A DNA stretch of 64,000 nucleotides from Rhodospirillales bacterium (GTDB lineage Bacteria; Pseudomonadota; Alphaproteobacteria; Rhodospirillales; SHVQ01), in NCBI GenBank assembly GCA_009694195.1, contig SHVQ01000001.1, forward strand, positions 111,887 through 175,886, given 5' to 3'. Position numbers and translations under genes: made by a program. Positions 18,424 through 28,025 of this stretch are shown piece by piece. Every line of letters begins with the position of its first letter. The stretch's first letter is position 1. The notes beneath the pieces are model-generated. The model saw only the letters and a program-made list of their open reading frames with translations, did not search any database and was not told the origin of the DNA.

Positions 18424-21354
18424 ATGACAGCGACCGATCCCCTCTCCGTCTTTTACGCCGGCAACCAATCTTACGTTGCCGACCTTTATCGCCGGTATCT
18501 CGAGAACCCGCAGTCGGTGGACCCGCGTTGGCAGGAGACATTCGCCGGCTTCGACGACGAGGCGCAGGCGCTGATCGCCGAGATGCGCGGCCCGAGCTGG
18601 GCGCCGACGAAGCCCTTCCCCGGCGGCAACGGCGCCGCCGCGGCCGAAACCGTCGAGCACGCCGAAACCGCGCCCGCCGCGGCCCCTGCGCCGCAGGGCC
18701 CGCGCTTCGCGGCCGACCGGGGGCGCGACGCGGTCCGCGACTCGCTCCAGGCGTTCACGATGATCCGGTCCTACCGGGTCCGCGGGCATCTGCTCGCCGA
18801 GCTCGACCCCTTGGGCCTCTGGGCGCGGGAGGATCATCCGGAGCTCGATCCCGCCACTTATGGATTCACCGAGCGGGACATGGACCGCGAGATATTCCTC
18901 AATTTCGTCCTCGGCCTCGAATCCGCAACGATGCGCGAGATCGTCCGGGTCCTGCGCGAAACCTACTGCGGGCATATCGGCGTCGAGTACATGCACATCC
19001 AGGGTCCCGAGGAGAAGGCCTGGATCCAGGAGCGCGTCGAGCCGGCCCGTAACAAGCCGCAGTTCACCGACAAGAGCAAGCGCGGGATCCTCGAACGCCT
19101 GATCGAGACGGAAGCCTTCGAGAGCTACCTCGACAAGAAATTCACCGGCACCAAGCGGTTCGGCCTCGACGGCGGCGAATCCGTGATCCCGGCGATGGAG
19201 CAGATCTTCAAGCGCGGGAGCCAGCTCGGCCTGCAAGAGGTGGTCATCGGCATGGCCCACCGCGGCCGGCTCAACATCCTCGCCAACGTGATGAACAAGC
19301 CGTTCCAGGCGATCTTCGCCGAGTTCCAGGGCACGCCCGCCAAGCCGGACGACGTGCAGGGCTCGGGCGACGTCAAATACCATCTCGGGACCTCGGTCGA
19401 CCGCGTCTTCGACGGGCGCTCCGTGCACCTCTCCCTCACCGCCAATCCCTCGCACCTGGAAGTGGTGAACACGGTCGTGCTCGGCAAAGTGCGCGCCAAG
19501 CAGCGCCAGAAGAACGATGCCCAGCGCGAGAAGGTCATGGGCATGCTGCTCCACGGCGACGCCGCGTTCGCCGGCCAGGGCCTGGTGCCGGAAGCGCTTG
19601 AGCTCTCCAACCTCGCCGGCTACGAAACCGGCGGCACGATCCATATCGTCATCAACAACCAGATCGGGTTCACCACGTCGCCGCAGTATTCCCGCTCCTC
19701 CATCTATTGCACGGACATCGCGAAGGCGGTCTCGGCCCCGATCTTCCACGTCAACGCCGACGACCCGGAGGCCGTCGCCCACAGCGCCCGCATGGCGATG
19801 GAATACCGGCAGCGGTTCAAGAGCGACGTCGTGCTCGACATCGTCTGCTACCGGCGCTACGGCCACAACGAAAGCGACGAGCCGGCGTTCACCCAGCCGC
19901 GCATGTACAGGAAGATCGCGGAGCATCCGACGACGTCGACCCTTTACGCCGACAGGCTCGTCGCCGAGGGCACGATCACGCAAGCCTACGCCGACGCGGC
20001 CCGCGCCACCACGGCCAAGCGGCTCGACGACGCCTTCGACGCGGCGAAAGGCTATAAGGTCAACAAGGCCGACTGGCTGGAAGGCTCGTGGGCGGGATTC
20101 ACCGTGGCCTACGGCGACGCCCGGCGGGGCGAAACCGGGGTGCCGATCGAGCGCTTGAAGGAAGTCGGGCTCGCCATCGCCCGCGTGCCCGAGAACGTCA
20201 ACGTGCACAAGAAAATCGTCCGCCAGCTCGAGACGAAGCGGAAAATGATCGAGACCGGCGAGGGCATCGATTGGGCGACGGGCGAGGCGCTCGCGTTCGG
20301 GACGCTGGCCGTCGACGGGCACCCGGTCCGCCTCTCCGGCCAGGACTGCGGCCGCGGCACGTTCTCGCAGCGGCATTCCGTCCTCATCGACCAGGACACG
20401 GAAGAGCGCTACGTGCCCCTCAACAACATCCGTTTCGGCCAGGCGCCCTACGAGGTGATCGACAGCCCGCTGTCCGAGGCGGGCGTGCTCGGCTTCGAAT
20501 ACGGCTACAGCCTTGCCGAGCCGCAGATGCTGGTGCTCTGGGAAGGCCAGTTCGGCGATTTCGCCAATGGCGCCCAGGTGGTCATCGACCAGTTCATCGC
20601 CGCGGGCGAGTCCAAATGGCTGCGGATGTCCGGCCTCGTCTTGCTGCTGCCGCACGGCTACGAGGGCCAGGGCCCGGAGCACAGCTCCGCCCGCCTCGAG
20701 CGCTATCTCCAGCTCTGCGCCGAAGACAACATGCAGGTCTGCAACTGCACGACGCCCGCCAGCTATTTCCACGCGCTGCGCCGGCAGCTCATGCGCGACT
20801 TCCGCAAGCCGTTGATTATGATGACGCCGAAGTCGCTGCTGCGCCACAAGCTCGCCGTCTCCCGGCTCAGCGAGATGGCCGCAGGCGAAACCTTCCATCG
20901 CGTGCTGTGGGATCGGGGCGATGTGCTCGCGGACGCGCGCATTAAGCGGGTCGTCCTCTGCTCCGGCAAGGTCTACTACGACCTCTACGAGGAGCGAGAG
21001 AAGCGCGGCCAAAAGGACGCCTACGTCCTTCGCCTGGAACAGCTCTATCCGTTCCCGAAGAAGGCGCTGACCGAAGAGCTCGGGCGCTTCCCCAACGCCG
21101 ATATCGTCTGGTGCCAGGAAGAGCCGAAGAACATGGGCGCGTGGACCATGATCCGCGAGCCCCTGGAAGAGACGTTGAGCGAGATGGGCCGCGGGGGCGA
21201 GACGGTCCGCTATACGGGGCGCGCGGCCGCGGCATCGCCGGCGACGGGGAGCCACAAGAAGCACGTGGCCGAGCAGGCCGCGCTCGTCAACGACGCGCTG
21301 ACCATCCAGCAGACGGGAGCCAAGGCGCCCCCGAAGGCCGCGAAACGCCGCTAA
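18424..21354 (+). CDS. sucA: 2-Oxoglutarate dehydrogenase E1 component
   Basis: A 976-residue thiamine-diphosphate enzyme that decarboxylates 2-oxoglutarate and transfers succinyl to the lipoyl arm of SucB. The N-terminal segment '[20 protein letters not shown]' binds E2. '[16 protein letters not shown]' and 'GDAAFAGQG' begin the ThDP-binding half. '[16 protein letters not shown]', '[16 protein letters not shown]' and '[17 protein letters not shown]' are active-site blocks. The C-terminal '[12 protein letters not shown]' is standard. Length and motifs are complete. Confidence 0.97.
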   Translation: MTATDPLSVFYAGNQSYVADLYRRYLENPQSVDPRWQETFAGFDDEAQALIAEMRGPSWAPTKPFPGGNGAAAAETVEHAETAPAAAPAPQGPRFAADRGRDAVRDSLQAFTMIRSYRVRGHLLAELDPLGLWAREDHPELDPATYGFTERDMDREIFLNFVLGLESATMREIVRVLRETYCGHIGVEYMHIQGPEEKAWIQERVEPARNKPQFTDKSKRGILERLIETEAFESYLDKKFTGTKRFGLDGGESVIPAMEQIFKRGSQLGLQEVVIGMAHRGRLNILANVMNKPFQAIFAEFQGTPAKPDDVQGSGDVKYHLGTSVDRVFDGRSVHLSLTANPSHLEVVNTVVLGKVRAKQRQKNDAQREKVMGMLLHGDAAFAGQGLVPEALELSNLAGYETGGTIHIVINNQIGFTTSPQYSRSSIYCTDIAKAVSAPIFHVNADDPEAVAHSARMAMEYRQRFKSDVVLDIVCYRRYGHNESDEPAFTQPRMYRKIAEHPTTSTLYADRLVAEGTITQAYADAARATTAKRLDDAFDAAKGYKVNKADWLEGSWAGFTVAYGDARRGETGVPIERLKEVGLAIARVPENVNVHKKIVRQLETKRKMIETGEGIDWATGEALAFGTLAVDGHPVRLSGQDCGRGTFSQRHSVLIDQDTEERYVPLNNIRFGQAPYEVIDSPLSEAGVLGFEYGYSLAEPQMLVLWEGQFGDFANGAQVVIDQFIAAGESKWLRMSGLVLLLPHGYEGQGPEHSSARLERYLQLCAEDNMQVCNCTTPASYFHALRRQLMRDFRKPLIMMTPKSLLRHKLAVSRLSEMAAGETFHRVLWDRGDVLADARIKRVVLCSGKVYYDLYEEREKRGQKDAYVLRLEQLYPFPKKALTEELGRFPNADIVWCQEEPKNMGAWTMIREPLEETLSEMGRGGETVRYTGRAAAASPATGSHKKHVAEQAALVNDALTIQQTGAKAPPKAAKRR

Positions 21355-21391
21355 TCGGGCAAACCGCCGCACGCAGAAATTGAGGGGACAA

Positions 21392-22678
21392 ATGGGTGTC
21401 GAGATCAGGGTTCCAACCCTCGGCGAATCGGTGACGGAGGCAACCGTCGCCAAATGGTTCAAGCGCGCGGGCGAAGCCGTCGCCCGGGATGAGCCGATCG
21501 TCGAGCTCGAGACCGACAAGGTGACGGTAGAGGTCAACTCACCCGTTGCCGGCGCCCTTGCCAACATCGCGGCGGGCGAAGGAACGGACGTGCAGGTGGG
21601 AGCCCTTCTCGGCGTGATCGAGGAAGGCGCGCAAGGAACCGTAAGCGCCACCCCGAAGGCTGCGCCGGCGGCGAAGCCGGCCGCCGCCCCCGCCGCAGCG
21701 AAACCGGCGGCACCGGCGAAACCCGCTCCGGCGGCAGCGCCCGCACCGGCGCCGCAAGCGCCGGCGGCACAGAAAGCCGCGGCGCTTCCGCTTTCGCCCG
21801 CGGTCAGAAAGCTGGTCGATGACAACACCCTCGATCCCGCGCGCATCGCCGCGAGCGGGCCGGACGGACGGATCACCAAGGGCGACGTGCTCGACGCCAT
21901 CCAGAAGGGCAGCGCGAAAGCCTCGGCGCGGCCGGCGTCCGCGGAAGCGCCGGCGCCGCTGCCGCCGCGCGCCGAGAACCCGCGCGAAGAGCGGGTCCGG
22001 ATGTCGAAGCTCCGGCGCATCATCGCCCGCCGCCTGAAGCAGGCGCAGGACACCGCCGCCATCCTCACCACCTGGAACGAAGCCGACATGAGCGCGGCGA
22101 TGTCGCTCCGCGGCGACTACAAGGACACCTTCGAGAAGAAGCACGGCGTGCGCTTGGGCTTCATGTCCATGTTCGTCCGCGCGAGCTGCATCGCGCTCAA
22201 GGAATGGCCGGCCGTCAACGGCGAGATATACGGCGACGAGATCATCTACAAGAACTACTACAACGTCGGCGTGGCCGTCGGCTCGCCGCAAGGCCTCGTG
22301 GTGCCCGTCCTCAAGGACGCGGACCTGTTGGGCTTCGCCGAGATCGAGCGCCAGATCACCGACTTCGGCCGCCGCGCCCGCGACGGCAAGCTCACCATCG
22401 ACGAGATGACCGGCGGGACGTTCACCATCTCCAACGGCGGCGTCTTCGGCTCGCTGATGTCGATGCCGATTCTCAACGTGCCGCAGTCGGGCATTCTCGG
22501 CATGCACAAGATCCAGAGCCGCCCCGTCGCCGTCGGCGACAAGATCGAGATCCGGCCGATGATGTACCTCGCCCTCTCCTACGATCACCGGATCGTCGAC
22601 GGGCGCGAGGCGGTCTCATTCCTCGTCCGCATCAAGGAGCTGATCGAGGATCCGAAGCGCATCCTCATCGACGTGTGA
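21392..22678 (+). CDS. sucB: Dihydrolipoamide succinyltransferase (2-oxoglutarate dehydrogenase E2)
   Basis: A 428-residue E2 core subunit. One lipoyl domain (residues 1-80) has the lipoylated lysine K43 in '[11 protein letters not shown]'. An Ala/Pro-rich flexible linker (about 83-130) leads to the E1/E3-binding domain ('[15 protein letters not shown]'). The catalytic domain ends with '[13 protein letters not shown]', which holds the active-site histidine and aspartate. The ATG at 21392 follows GAGGGGA; a TTG 12 bases earlier is in frame but less likely. sucA is 37 bases upstream and lpd 34 bases downstream. Confidence 0.97.
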   Translation: MGVEIRVPTLGESVTEATVAKWFKRAGEAVARDEPIVELETDKVTVEVNSPVAGALANIAAGEGTDVQVGALLGVIEEGAQGTVSATPKAAPAAKPAAAPAAAKPAAPAKPAPAAAPAPAPQAPAAQKAAALPLSPAVRKLVDDNTLDPARIAASGPDGRITKGDVLDAIQKGSAKASARPASAEAPAPLPPRAENPREERVRMSKLRRIIARRLKQAQDTAAILTTWNEADMSAAMSLRGDYKDTFEKKHGVRLGFMSMFVRASCIALKEWPAVNGEIYGDEIIYKNYYNVGVAVGSPQGLVVPVLKDADLLGFAEIERQITDFGRRARDGKLTIDEMTGGTFTISNGGVFGSLMSMPILNVPQSGILGMHKIQSRPVAVGDKIEIRPMMYLALSYDHRIVDGREAVSFLVRIKELIEDPKRILIDV

Positions 22679-22712
22679 TGGGCGGCGCTCCTTCAGAGCA
22701 AAGGTTTTTGCC

Positions 22713-24122
22713 ATGAGCGAAACATTCGACCTCGTCGTCATCGGCGGCGGTCCCGCCGGCTACGTGGCCGCGATCCGGGCGGCGCAGCTCGGCCTCAAGA
22801 CGGCCATCGTGGAGAAGCGGGGTGCGCTCGGCGGAACCTGCCTCAACGTCGGCTGCATCCCATCGAAGGCGCTTTTGCAGTCGTCCCACCACTACGAAGT
22901 GGCGTCGCACGAGTTCGCGCATCACGGAATCAAGTCGAAGGGCTTCGAAGTCGACCTGCCGGCGATGATGGCGCGGAAAGGCAAGGTCGTCAGCGAGCTC
23001 ACGCAGGGCATCGAGTTCCTGATGAAGAAGAACAAGATCACCTACGTGGCGGGCGAAGGCGTGATCGCCGCCGCGGGCGAAGTGCAGGTGACGCCGGCGA
23101 AGGGCGGCGCCAAGCAGAGCCTGAAGACCAAGAACATCCTGGTCGCGACGGGCTCCGACGTGACCCCGCTGCCCGGCATCGCCATCGACGAGAAGCGAAT
23201 CGTGAGCTCGACCGGCGCGCTCGATCTGAAGAAGGTTCCGGCGACCATGCTGGTGATCGGCGCCGGCGTGATCGGCCTCGAACTGGGTTCCGTCTGGCGC
23301 CGGCTCGGCGCCAAGGTGACGGTCATCGAGTTCCTCGACCATATCCTGCCCGGCATGGACGGCGAGGTCTCGAAGCAGATGCTGCGCACACTGAAAAAGC
23401 AGGGCCTCGAGTTCAAGCTCTCGAGCAAGGTGACCGGCGCGAAGGCGATGAACGACGGCGTCGAGGTGACCTTCGAACCGCGGGACGGCGGCGCCACCGA
23501 CAAGATCAGATGCGAGATCGTGCTCGTCGCCGTGGGCCGGCGCCCCTATACCGAGCGGCTCGGCCTCGACAAGGTGGGCGTGGAGAAAGACCAACGCGGC
23601 TTCGTCAAAGTGGACGAGGATTTCCAAACCAATGTCGCGGGCATCTTCGCCATCGGCGACGTGATCGGCGGCGCCATGCTCGCCCATAAAGCGGAAGACG
23701 AGGGCGTGGTCTGCGTCGAGATCATGTCCGGGCAAACCGGCCACATCAATTACGACGCCGTCCCGGCCATCGTTTACACGTGGCCGGAGGTGGCGGGCCT
23801 CGGCAAGACCGAGGAGCAGCTGAAAGCGAAAAACGTGGCCTACAAGGTCGGCAAGTTCCCCTTCACCGCCAACAGCCGCGCCCGCACCAACGCCGATGCG
23901 GAGGGCTTCGTTAAGATTCTTGCAGACGCCCAGACCGACCGCATCCTGGGCGCTCACATCGTCGGCCCGGAGGCCGGAGATCTCATCCAAGAGGTTGTTG
24001 TTACAATGGAATTTGGCGGCTCGGCGGAGGATCTGGCAAGAACCTGCCACGGACACCCCGGCCTCTCCGAGGCGGTCAAGGAAGCCGCCCTCGCCGCCCT
24101 CGGCCGGGCCATCCATATTTAA
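22713..24122 (+). CDS. lpd: Dihydrolipoyl dehydrogenase (E3)
   Basis: A 469-residue flavoprotein that reoxidises the dihydrolipoyl arm of SucB with NAD+. 'VVIGGGPAGYVAAIRAAQLG' binds FAD, 'GGTCLNVGCIPSKALL' has the redox disulfide cysteines, 'VIGAGVIGLELGSVW' binds NAD, and 'GHPGLSEAVKEAAL' contains the His-Glu catalytic pair. It closes the mdh-sucCDAB-lpd block, so all parts of the 2-oxoglutarate dehydrogenase complex are made from adjacent genes. Confidence 0.97.
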   Translation: MSETFDLVVIGGGPAGYVAAIRAAQLGLKTAIVEKRGALGGTCLNVGCIPSKALLQSSHHYEVASHEFAHHGIKSKGFEVDLPAMMARKGKVVSELTQGIEFLMKKNKITYVAGEGVIAAAGEVQVTPAKGGAKQSLKTKNILVATGSDVTPLPGIAIDEKRIVSSTGALDLKKVPATMLVIGAGVIGLELGSVWRRLGAKVTVIEFLDHILPGMDGEVSKQMLRTLKKQGLEFKLSSKVTGAKAMNDGVEVTFEPRDGGATDKIRCEIVLVAVGRRPYTERLGLDKVGVEKDQRGFVKVDEDFQTNVAGIFAIGDVIGGAMLAHKAEDEGVVCVEIMSGQTGHINYDAVPAIVYTWPEVAGLGKTEEQLKAKNVAYKVGKFPFTANSRARTNADAEGFVKILADAQTDRILGAHIVGPEAGDLIQEVVVTMEFGGSAEDLARTCHGHPGLSEAVKEAALAALGRAIHI

Positions 24123-24232
24123 CCATAATCAATCTATTGCTTGCGGCGGCGGATGCCTGTTAAGTTTGGGTTGCGGACAGCTAGAAAGCCAAGTCCGCGC
24201 TTTGGCATTAGATCGTTACGACGGAGGTCAGA

Positions 24233-24967
24233 ATGGCCCCTTCCATAACCGATCCAGGACCGACATTTTCGCCCATACTGCGCGCCATCCTGGAGCGCGA
24301 ACCCATACGTTCGACGACACCGGCACGGTCTCAAGCGATCTTGGAGCCCGCGTCGTCCGGGGCTACACCTAAGGACGCCAGGTTCTTGGGCGTCCTCACC
24401 GACACGTTCGTCGAGGAGCTCACCGCAAAGCTGGAAACCGTCTTCCAGCAAGCGCGCGGCCTCGAGCAATCGCTCGCCGGCTCGCGCGGCGCTGTGTCTC
24501 AGAAGCTCCTCGAACTTGCGGACGAGCTTCTCCGCGTCTACGTCCTGATCGCGGCCGTCGCATCGGCAACCGGGAACGAAACCGCTGCCGCGGCGCTGGC
24601 CGAGCAGGCGGAAACTCTGCTTGGACGCGCGCCCGAGGCGATCGGTGCCGCGAAAGAAGCGATCCAAGCATCCGACGACGAGCCGGGGGAAGACGGCGAG
24701 GAACGCAATGCCGATCTTCTGAAGCTCGTGTCGTCCTTGGCCGCTTCCGCCCGCAGCATCGCCGGCTATGCCGATAAGGCCGCCGAGGACGCCGACGAGG
24801 AGGACCGTCAGCAGGTCGGCACCGCGGCCGATCGCGTGCGCGCGCGTGCCGACGCGATCGAAAGAGCGGCTGTGGAGTCGCCGAAGGATGCGGCCGAGCG
24901 CGGGACGGTCTCCGGCTCGTCGCGGACGCCGAGCTCGCCGCCGGCGCTCCTGTCGACCGAGGTTTGA
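24233..24967 (+). CDS. Hypothetical helical protein, 244 residues
   Basis: Not recognised. GGAGG sits five bases before the ATG, so it is probably translated. The protein is Ala/Glu-rich with no membrane helix or signal peptide. The N-terminal 55 residues are Pro/Ser/Thr-rich and look disordered. Residues about 55-140 read as amphipathic helices ('EELTAKLETVFQQARGLEQS', 'QKLLELADELLRVYVLIAA'). An acidic stretch ('DDEPGEDGEE') precedes another helical segment, and the Ser/Pro tail is again disordered. It stands alone between lpd and an MFS gene. It could be a structural or phasin-like amphipathic protein, but nothing proves this. Confidence 0.65.
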   Translation: MAPSITDPGPTFSPILRAILEREPIRSTTPARSQAILEPASSGATPKDARFLGVLTDTFVEELTAKLETVFQQARGLEQSLAGSRGAVSQKLLELADELLRVYVLIAAVASATGNETAAAALAEQAETLLGRAPEAIGAAKEAIQASDDEPGEDGEERNADLLKLVSSLAASARSIAGYADKAAEDADEEDRQQVGTAADRVRARADAIERAAVESPKDAAERGTVSGSSRTPSSPPALLSTEV

Positions 24968-25051
24968 GCGGCCGAATCGGCCCGCGGCGCTCGGCCTATC
25001 AACGGGCTCCCTTGAGGGTGACTTCGTCGCCCACGCCTTTATTATGCGCCC

Positions 25052-26269
25052 ATGATTCGGGTATCGTCCCCCGTCGCGGTCACCGCCGTTCTTTGTGTCG
25101 CCGAGATGGCGAGCATGGCGGGATTCCTCTCCTTTGCCGCGCTCGTTCCGACGTTCATCGAGGCCTGGTCGCTCAGCAATACGGACGCCGGCTGGATCAA
25201 CGGAATCTTCTACGCCGGCTACCTTTGCGCCGTGCCGGTTCTGGTAAGCCTCACCGACCGGGTGCCGCCCCGCAGGGTCTATTTGTTTTCGATGGCGCTC
25301 AGCGCGTCGTCGCATCTGGCGTTCGCCCTCTTTGCGGAGGGGTTTTGGACCGCCATGCTCTTCCGCACCCTCGCCGGGATCGGCCTCGCCGGCACCTACA
25401 TGCCCGGCCTCAAGCTCTTGACCGACTACCTCTACGGAACCGAGCACAGCCGCGCGCTCGCCTTCTATACGACCAGCTTCGGCGTCGGTTCATCGATGTC
25501 GTTCGTGATCGCGGGCGAGATGTCGGTCGCCCATGGCTGGGCTTCGGCCTTCGGCGTCGCCGCGGCCGGTCCCGCGCTCGCCATCGTGCTCGTGATGGCG
25601 TTCCTGCCCGGCAAGGACCCGATTCCGCAAGAGTCGCCGGATACGCACCTCCTCGACTTTCGCCCGGTCCTCCGGTGCAGGCCCGCTATGGCCTACGTGC
25701 TCGGCTACACGGCCCACAATTTCGAGCTGTTCGCCTTTCGCGCCTGGCTCGTCGCGTTCCTCGTGTTCGCCAGGGATTTCGATCCGGCCGGCGGTCCGCA
25801 CTGGAGCGCGACCACCCTCGCCGCCGCTGTCAACCTGATCGGTGTCCCGGCCAGCATCTTGGGCAACGAGGTCGCCAAGCGATGCGGGCGGCATGCGACC
25901 ATCCTGGCGATGATGGTGGCGTCCTCCGTGCTCGGCTGCTTGCTTGGCTTCTCCGTCGGATGGCCGTTTTGGATGGTGGTCGGCTTCTGTCTGATCTACG
26001 CCGTGGCCATCGCCGGCGATTCGGCCGCCCTCACCGCCGGGGTCGTTGGCGTGGCACCGGAAGGATACCGGGGAGCAACCATGGCCGTGCATTCGTCCAT
26101 CGGTTTTATCGGCGCTTTCCTTGGGCCGCTCGCCGTCGGGGTGGCGCTCGATCTCACGGGCGGCGGGCAATCGGCCTGGTCGTGGGGAATCGCGTTCGCC
26201 GCCGTGGGTTTGACCGTGGCCCTTGGGCCCCTCGCGTTCCAGGCGTTGAGCCGGGGGCAGCGCCGCTAG
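25052..26269 (+). CDS. MFS transporter
   Basis: A 405-residue carrier with about twelve hydrophobic helices. The MFS signature between helices 2 and 3 is visible as 'VSLTDRVPPRRVYLFS', with 'RTLAGIGLAGTYMPGLKLLTDYLYG' in helices 4-5. The central loop 'PGKDPIPQESPDTHLLDF' divides the two halves. The subgroup resembles transporters of unknown substrate seen beside acid-metabolism genes. The stop codon overlaps the stop of convergent xerC (26266-26269), leaving no terminator space. Confidence 0.85.
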   Translation: MIRVSSPVAVTAVLCVAEMASMAGFLSFAALVPTFIEAWSLSNTDAGWINGIFYAGYLCAVPVLVSLTDRVPPRRVYLFSMALSASSHLAFALFAEGFWTAMLFRTLAGIGLAGTYMPGLKLLTDYLYGTEHSRALAFYTTSFGVGSSMSFVIAGEMSVAHGWASAFGVAAAGPALAIVLVMAFLPGKDPIPQESPDTHLLDFRPVLRCRPAMAYVLGYTAHNFELFAFRAWLVAFLVFARDFDPAGGPHWSATTLAAAVNLIGVPASILGNEVAKRCGRHATILAMMVASSVLGCLLGFSVGWPFWMVVGFCLIYAVAIAGDSAALTAGVVGVAPEGYRGATMAVHSSIGFIGAFLGPLAVGVALDLTGGGQSAWSWGIAFAAVGLTVALGPLAFQALSRGQRR

Positions 26270-27216
26270 CGGCTGCGCGCGCGCGGGTGCGCGTTGCGGT
26301 AGACGTCAAGCAGATGCGCCTGGTCCACCTCGGTGTAGCGCTGGGTCGTGGAGAGGGACGCGTGCCCCAGCAACTCCTGAATGGTCCGGAGATCGCCGCC
26401 GCCCGCCAAGAGGTGCGTGGCGAAGCTGTGACGGAGCGCGTGCGGTGTCGCCGACTCGGAAAGGCCGAGCAACGCGCGGAGACGCCGCATCTGGCGCTGC
26501 ACGACACCCGGGTTGAGGGCGTCGCCGCGGACGCCCAGGAACAACGGCCCGTCGTCGCCCGGCTGGTACGGGCACGCCTGGACGTAATCGGCAATGGCGG
26601 CGCGGACTTCCGCGAGGACAGGCACGAGGCGCTGCTTCCGGCCCTTGCCGGTGACGACCATTGTGTCCCCGGTCGGCAGATCGCGGCGCTTGAGGCCAAG
26701 GGCCTCTCCGATCCGAAGCCCGCATCCGTAGAGAAGCGTGAACAGGGCCGTGTCGCGCTTGGCGACCCAGGGCTCGTCGCTCAATTCCGATGCCGTTTCC
26801 ACGGCTTCGAGAGCTTCTTCCGGGGTCAGGGCCTTGGGGATGGACTTCGGCACCTTCGGCGTTCGCACCGCCGCGAGAACTGCGTTATCGGCGAGGCCGG
26901 CGCGCGTGAGAAACCGGAAGAAACCCCTGATCGTCGACATCGCCCGCGCCGTCGACGTGCGGGCAAGCCCGGCGCTTGCGCGCGACGCGAGATAACTGCG
27001 GAAGTCGGTGGCCCGGAGGGATGCCAGATCGTCGAGTCCCGGCGGGTGCCCGAGATGCTCGGCGAGGAAAGCGAAAAAGGCGTGGATGTCGTGGGCGTAG
27101 GCTTCCGTCGTGCGGGCGGACATCCGGCGCTCGTCCGCGAGCCACGCCTGCCACCGTCCCATCGCACTGAGAACGGCGGGCTCGGCGACGGCCGGAGTCA
27201 CCTCCTGCCGTCCCAC
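26266..27216 (-). CDS. xerC: Tyrosine recombinase XerC
   Basis: A 316-residue site-specific recombinase that, with XerD, resolves chromosome dimers at dif. The SAM-like N-terminal domain (about 15-105) is followed by the catalytic domain with all active residues: Arg in 'GCGLRIGEAL', Lys in 'GKGRKQR', His-x-x-Arg in 'HALRHSF', His in 'ELLGHAS' and the nucleophile Tyr in 'QRYTEVD'. It starts at GTG 27216, 19 bases inside the end of the DUF484 gene, an arrangement conserved in proteobacteria. An ATG 18 codons in ('MGRWQAWL') is an alternative start. No att-like repeats are seen, so it is the housekeeping enzyme rather than a phage integrase. Confidence 0.92.
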   Translation of the reverse strand: MGRQEVTPAVAEPAVLSAMGRWQAWLADERRMSARTTEAYAHDIHAFFAFLAEHLGHPPGLDDLASLRATDFRSYLASRASAGLARTSTARAMSTIRGFFRFLTRAGLADNAVLAAVRTPKVPKSIPKALTPEEALEAVETASELSDEPWVAKRDTALFTLLYGCGLRIGEALGLKRRDLPTGDTMVVTGKGRKQRLVPVLAEVRAAIADYVQACPYQPGDDGPLFLGVRGDALNPGVVQRQMRRLRALLGLSESATPHALRHSFATHLLAGGGDLRTIQELLGHASLSTTQRYTEVDQAHLLDVYRNAHPRARSR

Positions 27217-27935
27217 ACCCGGTGAATGCAGCCCTCGACGACCCGCGCCAGAAACCCGAGCAGCTCCGTCCCTTGCCCGGGGTGAAAGATCGTGCCGCGC
27301 GAGCCCAGCGCGAGCAGCCCCATCGGCATGCTGCGGCTCGGCCTGAGGCGGGCCATCGCCGCCGAGCGGATGAGGCCCGCGGCGGCGTCGAACACGGTGC
27401 CGTCATCCGTCATGTCGCGCACCAGGAGGACGTTCCGGTCGAAGCCGAGCACCCGGTCGACGGTGCCGGCCGCCAGGGGCCGGATGTACATCGCGTTGAT
27501 CGGAACGGCCGTCGGCTGATCGCGCTCGAAGCCAAGCGTCACCATGTCCACGTCCAACAACAACGGGAGATCGTCGGTGACCACCTGTGCGAGCCGGTCG
27601 ATGCTGTTGACGGCGAGCAGAGCCAGCACCGCCGCATGGGTGCGTGTTTGCACGCTCATATTGCCGCGGCTCGTCTCGATCACCTGCTCGGCGCACGCGC
27701 GGAGATCGTCGATCGCGCCCTGCTGGCGATCCAGCAGCACCTTCTGCATGTCGATGACGCCGTCGCCGCTCCAGCGCTTCGGCGCCTGCATGGCGACGAG
27801 AACTTCGGTATTGCGGATGAAAAAGTCAGGGTTGCGCAGCAGGTAGTCCGCGACTTGTTCGGGCGATAACGCGTTGGGCGCCGGCGCGACCTCAAGGCCG
27901 CTCTCGGCAGCCGTATTCTCCTGGATGCCACTCAT
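27198..27935 (-). CDS. DUF484 family protein
   Basis: A 245-residue cytosolic protein. '[20 protein letters not shown]' near residue 25 and '[19 protein letters not shown]' are the DUF484 landmarks. The C-terminal half is GAF-like ('[33 protein letters not shown]'). Function is unknown, but the gene is very often found beside xerC, which it overlaps here by 19 bases, so the two are translated from one message. It is divergent from priA, with 90 bases between start codons. Confidence 0.88.
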   Translation of the reverse strand: MSGIQENTAAESGLEVAPAPNALSPEQVADYLLRNPDFFIRNTEVLVAMQAPKRWSGDGVIDMQKVLLDRQQGAIDDLRACAEQVIETSRGNMSVQTRTHAAVLALLAVNSIDRLAQVVTDDLPLLLDVDMVTLGFERDQPTAVPINAMYIRPLAAGTVDRVLGFDRNVLLVRDMTDDGTVFDAAAGLIRSAAMARLRPSRSMPMGLLALGSRGTIFHPGQGTELLGFLARVVEGCIHRVWDGRR

Positions 27936-28025
27936 GCTGGGAACGTGATCGAACCCCCGGATTGCCCCGACGGCGCGCCGGTGCGCGCTCGCGCGCCGCA
28001 GCCGATTCGCTTTAGAGTGTATCTC

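Noticed and set aside
18304..22089. A very long open frame antisense to sucA/sucB (over 1200 codons)
   Set aside because: It is the mirror of high-GC codon usage in real genes on the plus strand. It has no domain and low-complexity Ala/Gly/Arg composition.
26266..27216. Tyrosine recombinase as an integrase of a genomic island
   Set aside because: It matches housekeeping XerC with the conserved DUF484 partner, and there is no tRNA target or att repeat beside it.
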